NCBI GenBank assembly: GCA_902826215.1
Contig: CADEDY010000001.1
Location: forward strand, 434,001 to 498,000
Reading direction: 5' to 3'
Source of the DNA: an uncultured Bacteroidota bacterium
GTDB taxonomy: Bacteria; Bacteroidota; Bacteroidia; Flavobacteriales_F; PHOS-HE28
DNA length: 64,000 bases
The translations under genes and the position numbers were made by a program. Positions within the stretch are counted from its first letter, which is position 1. Every line of letters begins with the position of its first letter. Below are positions 60,196 to 64,000 of this stretch, one piece after another. The notes under the pieces were generated by a model, which saw only the letters and a program-made list of their open reading frames with translations, was not told the origin of the DNA and did not search any database.

Positions 60196-60975
60196 TTAGC
60201 TGGGTCGGCCTTTGCTTAACCTACTGTTAACACGGTCCTCCAAGAACCACCACTTCGGGCTGTCCTTTCGTCGCTTCGCTTCCTGCCACATCGCCACCAA
60301 GCGGTCCTGCAGTAGTGTGGTGGCTTCTTCCACGGAATCTGCAACGAACACGAACTTCAGTTCTTCCTTGCCGATGGTTCCTTCGGCGATCATGCGATCG
60401 ATCTGCTGCAGCATGGGGGCCCAATACTCCTTGCCATAGAGCAGGATCGGGAAGTTCTTCACCTTTCCGGTCTGGATCAGAGTAACGGTCTCGAAGAGCT
60501 CATCAAGTGTTCCCGCTCCACCTGGCATCACCACGAAGCAGATGCTGTATTTCAGCAAGAGTACTTTCCGAACGAAGAAGCGTTCGAAGGTCAGGCTCAC
60601 ATCGAGGTACGGATTGGCATACTGTTCATGGGGCAGCACGATGTTGCATCCAACGCTGCGTGCGCCCACATCACGTGCGCCCCGGTTAGCGGCCTCCATG
60701 ATGCCGGGTCCGCCGCCGGTCATGATGGTGAAGCCAACACGACCTACACGTTGTGCGAGCTCGTGCGCGGCCTTGTAATAGGGATGGTCTTCCGTGAAGC
60801 GCGCACTGCCGAAGAAGGTGACACAGGGGCCGACGAAATGCAGCTTGCGGAAGCCGTGGATGAATTCCTTGAATATCCCCAGTGCCGATCGGAGCTCCGT
60901 CCACCGCGTGCGCGGACCGGCGAGGAAGCGCAGGTCGATGTGACGGCTCCTTTCATTCTCTATGGGATCAGACAT
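60196..60975 (-). CDS. LOG-family protein (nucleotide 5'-monophosphate phosphoribohydrolase type)
   Basis: LOG-family enzymes cleave the N-glycosidic bond of purine 5'-monophosphates (cytokinin nucleotides in plants; broader in bacteria). The 259-residue product has the Rossmann-like fold with 'FFGSARF', 'TIMTGGGPGIMEAANRGA' (84-100) and the diagnostic PGGAGTLDE (151-159). Length fits the longer TIGR00730 group. It probably acts in nucleotide turnover. A TAGCTTCG element lies 4 nt before the ATG. It is close to mfd (16-nt gap), which is transcribed toward it. Confidence 0.9.
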   Translation of the reverse strand: MSDPIENERSRHIDLRFLAGPRTRWTELRSALGIFKEFIHGFRKLHFVGPCVTFFGSARFTEDHPYYKAAHELAQRVGRVGFTIMTGGGPGIMEAANRGARDVGARSVGCNIVLPHEQYANPYLDVSLTFERFFVRKVLLLKYSICFVVMPGGAGTLDELFETVTLIQTGKVKNFPILLYGKEYWAPMLQQIDRMIAEGTIGKEELKFVFVADSVEEATTLLQDRLVAMWQEAKRRKDSPKWWFLEDRVNSRLSKGRPS

Positions 60976-60979
60976 GGTG

Positions 60980-60987
60980 CGAAGCTA
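60980..60987 (-). promoter_or_regulatory. Putative -7 element (TAGCTTCG) of the LOG-family gene
   Basis: TAnnTTCG on the minus strand, ending 4 nt before the ATG at 60975, in the 16-nt gap after the mfd stop. It would yield a leaderless transcript separate from mfd read-through. Confidence 0.4.
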
Positions 60988-60991
60988 TCGA

Positions 60992-63900
60992 TCAGTGCAC
61001 CGGCAATCCCACCACCCCCTCCAACGCCTCTTTCGCCACCTGCACGTTCTTTACATCCTGCACGCTGATGCGCAAGGTTCCCGCCTTCTCGTACACTTTG
61101 AATCTTCTCGGCTGAGCCTGCACAGCGCGCAAAACCGCGTTGAAGGTATCCCCGGCGAAGAACGGATGCTTCTGATCCGCGATGAAGGTGCCGATGAGCG
61201 TGCCCTTCTTCAGCACCATCTTCTCCAATCCCATCTGCTGGCCGAGCCAACGCAAGCGGATCGCCTCCATCAGCTCCGTCACCTGTTGCGGGATCGGACC
61301 GAAGCGATCCGTGACTTCCGTCGAGAACTTCTGTAGCTCCGGCTCGTCCTTGATGTCGTCGAGCTTGCGGTAGATCGCGAGGCGTTCGGCGGTCTCGCTC
61401 ACGTAGCTGTTCGGGATCAGCATGGTGAGGTCGGTCTCGATGATGCAGTCGTCGCTCTGGTCGCGTGTGCCACCGCGTGCCAGCTGACGGTCCTCGAAGA
61501 GTTCGGCGAAGTGTTCGGATTTCAGTTCGCGCACGGCTTCCTCGAGGATCTTGTGGTAGGTCTCGAAGCCGATGTCGTTGATGAAGCCGCTCTGCTCCGC
61601 GCCGAGCAGGTCGCCGGCACCACGTATGTCGAGGTCCTTCATGGCGATGTGGATGCCGCTGCCCAGATCGCTGAACTGCTCGATCGCTTGCAGGCGCTTG
61701 CGCGATAGGTCGGGGAGGAGATGCGGGCTCGGAGCAAGCAGATAACAGTAAGCCTTCTTGTTGCTACGGCCCACACGACCACGCAGTTGGTGCAGATCGC
61801 TGAGGCCGAAGTTCTGGGCCTCGTTCACGATGATCGTGTTCGCATTCGGGATGTCCAGGCCGTTCTCCACGATGGTGGTGCACACCAGCACGTCGGTATT
61901 GCCTTCAATGAAGTCGAGCATCACCTCTTCCAGCTTGTGGCCTTCGAGCTGGCCGTGACCAACACCCACACGCGCACCGGGCACGAGCTTGCGGATCATG
62001 CCGGCGATGAACTCGATGTTCTTCACCTTGTCGTGTAGGAAGTACACCTGGCCGCCGCGTGAGAGTTCGTACTCGATCGCGCCGCGGATCGTCACCTCAT
62101 CGTACGGCTGCAACATGGTGCTCACCGGGTAGCGGTTCGGCGGCGGCGTGCTGATGATGCTCAGATCTCGTGCGCCCATCAAGCTGAACTGCAATGTGCG
62201 TGGGATCGGTGTGGCGGTGAGCGTGAGCGTGTCCACCGTGGCGCGCAACGTCTTCAACTTGTCCTTCACGTTCACGCCGAACTTCTGCTCTTCGTCGATG
62301 ATCAGCAGTCCGAGGTCCTTGTAAACGACGTCCTTGCTCACCAGGCGGTGCGTGCCGATGATGATGTCGATCTTCCCTTCCTTCAGATCTTTCAGGATCT
62401 GCGTTTGCTCGGCGCTGCTGCGGAAGCGGTTGATGTAATCGACGCGCACCGGCAGGTCCTTCATCCGCGCCTTGAAGCTCTTGGAGTGTTGCAGCGCGAG
62501 GATGGTGGTGGGCACCAAAACTGCAGCCTGCTTGCCGTCGCACACTGCTTTGAACGCCGCGCGGATCGCGACTTCCGTCTTCCCGAAGCCCACATCGCCG
62601 CAGACCAGTCGATCCATCGGCGTGGCCTTTTCCATGTCGCGTTTCACGTCCTGCGTGGCCTTCAACTGGTCGGGCGTGTCCTCGTAGATGAAGCTCGCCT
62701 CCAGTTCGTGCTGCAGGTAATTGTCCGGCTGGAACGCGAAGCCCGGCTTGCTCTTGCGTTGCGCGTAGAGCTTGATCAGATCGAACGCGAGCGCCTTCAC
62801 TTTTGCCTTCGTGCGCTCCTTCAAATTCTTCCACGCAGGACTGCCGAGCTTGCTCACGTTGGGCGCGGCGCCCGCTTCCTCGCCACTGAATTTGCTCACG
62901 CGATGCAGGCTGTGGATGCCCACGTACAGGATGTCGTTGTCGCGGTAGATCAGGCGGATCGCTTCCTGCATACTTCCGCCCGCGTCGATCTTCTCCAGTC
63001 CGCTGAACACGCCCACACCGTGGTCGATGTGTACCACCAAGTCGCCGGGTTTCAGTTGCGTCAGCTCCTTCAGCGTGAGCGCCTGCGAGTTCTTTCTAAA
63101 ACCTTCCTTCAGCCGGAAGCGGTGGTAGCGCTCGAAGATCTGGTGGTCGGTGTAGAGCGCCAGCTTCAGCTCGGGGTCGATGAAGCCCTCGTGCAGGTCG
63201 AGCACCAGCGGCGTGAAGGCCACCTCGTGCTCCATGTCGTTGAAGATGGAGTAGAGCCGTTCGCTCTGCTTCGCGCTGTTGCACGCGATCAGGTTCGTAT
63301 AGCCCGCGTTCTGTTTGTTGTGCAGGTCGCCGCTGAGGACCTTGAACTCCTTGGCGAAGGTGGGTTGGGGACGTTGTTGGAAGTCGACGGAATGCGCCAC
63401 TTGCCGTTGGCTGCTGGCTTCTGGCCCGTCGGTGGTCGGGCCAGAAGCCAGTGGCAAGTGGCCAGCAGCCCAGAACACTTTCCTGAATCCCAACGTCCCC
63501 TTGATCAACGCACCGTCCGTCGCGAGCAACTCACTTGGCGTAGCGTGTTTGTCCTTGTCCGGCAACCGTTCGTACGTTTCGCTAAGCAGCTTCAATTGCT
63601 TCTTGGCCGCATCACCGATCGCTTGCAGGTCGCGTAACCAGATGGTCGCGTTCTCCGGTAATTGCGCGAAGAAGAGTTGTTGGCGCGCGGCATCCTCATC
63701 CTGTAGGTCGGGCACGATCACGGCTTCGGCCAAACGTTCCACGGTGAGCTGGTCCTGCGGATCGAAGCGGCGTACGCTCTCCACGGTATCGCCGTAGAGT
63801 TCGATACGGTAGGGCTTGTCGCTGCCGTAGCTGAACACGTCCACGATGCCGCCGCGGATGCTGAACTGCCCCGGCTCATAAACGAACTCCACCCGCGCGA

Positions 63901-64000
63901 AGCCGGTCTCCAGCAGCCATTCCTCCAGCGTGTCGATCGGCAGCTCCTCGTTGCGCTTGATCGTCAGCGTGTTCTTCTGCATCGTCTCCTTGCCCACCAC
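60992..64000 (-). CDS. mfd: Transcription-repair coupling factor Mfd (partial, N-terminus outside the window)
   Basis: Mfd removes stalled RNA polymerase from DNA lesions and recruits UvrA. The visible 1002 residues comprise the end of the UvrB-like module ('[24 protein letters not shown]'), the CarD-like RNAP-interacting domain ('[20 protein letters not shown]'), the SF2 translocase with '[18 protein letters not shown]' (Walker A), DEEQ ('[11 protein letters not shown]') and '[10 protein letters not shown]', and the TRCF C-terminal domain. The frame is open to the window edge, so the start is missing. Residues just before '[13 protein letters not shown]' include about 25 residues encoded by a palindromic repeat (63396-63470). 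Confidence 0.95.
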   Translation of the reverse strand: MVGKETMQKNTLTIKRNEELPIDTLEEWLLETGFARVEFVYEPGQFSIRGGIVDVFSYGSDKPYRIELYGDTVESVRRFDPQDQLTVERLAEAVIVPDLQDEDAARQQLFFAQLPENATIWLRDLQAIGDAAKKQLKLLSETYERLPDKDKHATPSELLATDGALIKGTLGFRKVFWAAGHLPLASGPTTDGPEASSQRQVAHSVDFQQRPQPTFAKEFKVLSGDLHNKQNAGYTNLIACNSAKQSERLYSIFNDMEHEVAFTPLVLDLHEGFIDPELKLALYTDHQIFERYHRFRLKEGFRKNSQALTLKELTQLKPGDLVVHIDHGVGVFSGLEKIDAGGSMQEAIRLIYRDNDILYVGIHSLHRVSKFSGEEAGAAPNVSKLGSPAWKNLKERTKAKVKALAFDLIKLYAQRKSKPGFAFQPDNYLQHELEASFIYEDTPDQLKATQDVKRDMEKATPMDRLVCGDVGFGKTEVAIRAAFKAVCDGKQAAVLVPTTILALQHSKSFKARMKDLPVRVDYINRFRSSAEQTQILKDLKEGKIDIIIGTHRLVSKDVVYKDLGLLIIDEEQKFGVNVKDKLKTLRATVDTLTLTATPIPRTLQFSLMGARDLSIISTPPPNRYPVSTMLQPYDEVTIRGAIEYELSRGGQVYFLHDKVKNIEFIAGMIRKLVPGARVGVGHGQLEGHKLEEVMLDFIEGNTDVLVCTTIVENGLDIPNANTIIVNEAQNFGLSDLHQLRGRVGRSNKKAYCYLLAPSPHLLPDLSRKRLQAIEQFSDLGSGIHIAMKDLDIRGAGDLLGAEQSGFINDIGFETYHKILEEAVRELKSEHFAELFEDRQLARGGTRDQSDDCIIETDLTMLIPNSYVSETAERLAIYRKLDDIKDEPELQKFSTEVTDRFGPIPQQVTELMEAIRLRWLGQQMGLEKMVLKKGTLIGTFIADQKHPFFAGDTFNAVLRAVQAQPRRFKVYEKAGTLRISVQDVKNVQVAKEALEGVVGLPVH
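63396..63470. repeat. Palindromic repeat inserted in frame in mfd
   Basis: A 75-nt element: inner stem TGGCTTCTGGCCCG (63415-63428) with its exact complement (63437-63450), loop of 8, and outer stem GCCACTTGCC (63396-63405) with GGCAAGTGGC (63453-63462). It is translated as roughly [17 protein letters not shown]...RQVA between UvrB-like module and RNAP-interacting domain. Confidence 0.7.

Noticed and set aside
62348-63637. 429-codon open frame on the plus strand opposite mfd
   Set aside because: It lies completely inside mfd on the other strand; the translation is compositionally odd (Arg/Leu/Val/His-rich) and matches no family.
1-64000. CRISPR arrays, rRNA, prophage, restriction or other classic defence genes
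   Set aside because: None of the expected repeats, RNA signatures or domains was seen on either strand.

Overview
The window is 64 kb of GC-rich chromosome from a member of the Bacteroidota, most likely an uncultured Flavobacteriales lineage. Support comes from type IX secretion (T9SS) C-terminal domains of both type A and type B, a RemB/Wzi-like pair of outer-membrane barrels, a TonB-dependent receptor with a carboxypeptidase-like N-terminal domain, a flavobacterial-style cytochrome oxidase accessory cluster, a metH split into two genes, and TAnnTTTG-type -7 promoter elements with almost no Shine-Dalgarno sequences. No rRNA, CRISPR array, transposase or phage gene is visible. One tRNA (Phe-GAA) is present.

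Layout. 1-2.0 kb: end fragment of a secreted protein, a methyltransferase and two small genes. 2.0-5.1 kb: cysQ-gmd and fcl (GDP-L-fucose synthesis). 5.1-6.4 kb: a T9SS cargo protein. 6.6-10.9 kb: a WecA-like polyprenyl-phosphate sugar transferase sandwiched between two paralogous outer-membrane barrel proteins. 11.0-15.6 kb: ctaB, two subunit III-type oxidase genes, subunit IV, sco, a DUF420/CtaM-like gene and a small Cys-rich membrane protein. 15.7-20.8 kb: a SAM-I riboswitch with its own terminator and antiterminator controls a split metH operon, into which two accessory genes, one of them Imm32-like, have been inserted. 20.8-24.3 kb: OmpA-family protein, TolC-family protein, tsaB. 24.3-27.9 kb: a minus-strand operon of a YyaL/SPATA20-like thioredoxin-fold lipoprotein, a YD-repeat-like protein and a protein made of six exact 22-residue repeats. 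27.9-30.3 kb: small membrane protein, LEA14-like lipoprotein and M20 dipeptidase. 30.4-35.9 kb: two giant tandem T9SS type B choice-of-anchor L proteins. 35.9-39.1 kb: gpmI, a histidine kinase, an HD hydrolase and tRNA-Phe. 39.2-46.9 kb: coaX, a barrel protein, a helical secreted protein, lptC, a small membrane protein, a CorC/CNNM protein and ppiD. 47.1-54.3 kb: purH-mreB-mreC-mreD-mrdA-rodA. 54.4-64 kb: a barrel protein, a YqaA-like protein, a surface lipoprotein plus TonB receptor pair, a LOG-family protein and mfd (cut by the window edge).

The most unusual features are in the small-scale structure. Palindromic repeats lie inside reading frames: in the MetH2 linker, in Mfd, and at the N-terminus of the LEA lipoprotein. 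A 24-nt palindrome is shared by the gmd-fcl gap and the 3' end of metH1. An accessory insertion in the riboswitch-controlled metH operon has duplicated the 5' end of metH2, so that the Imm32-like gene starts with metH2 leader, start codon and first codons. TAnnTT(T/C)G promoter elements repeatedly sit only 4-8 nt before start codons, which implies leaderless or near-leaderless transcripts. Most of the rest is ordinary housekeeping and envelope biology.
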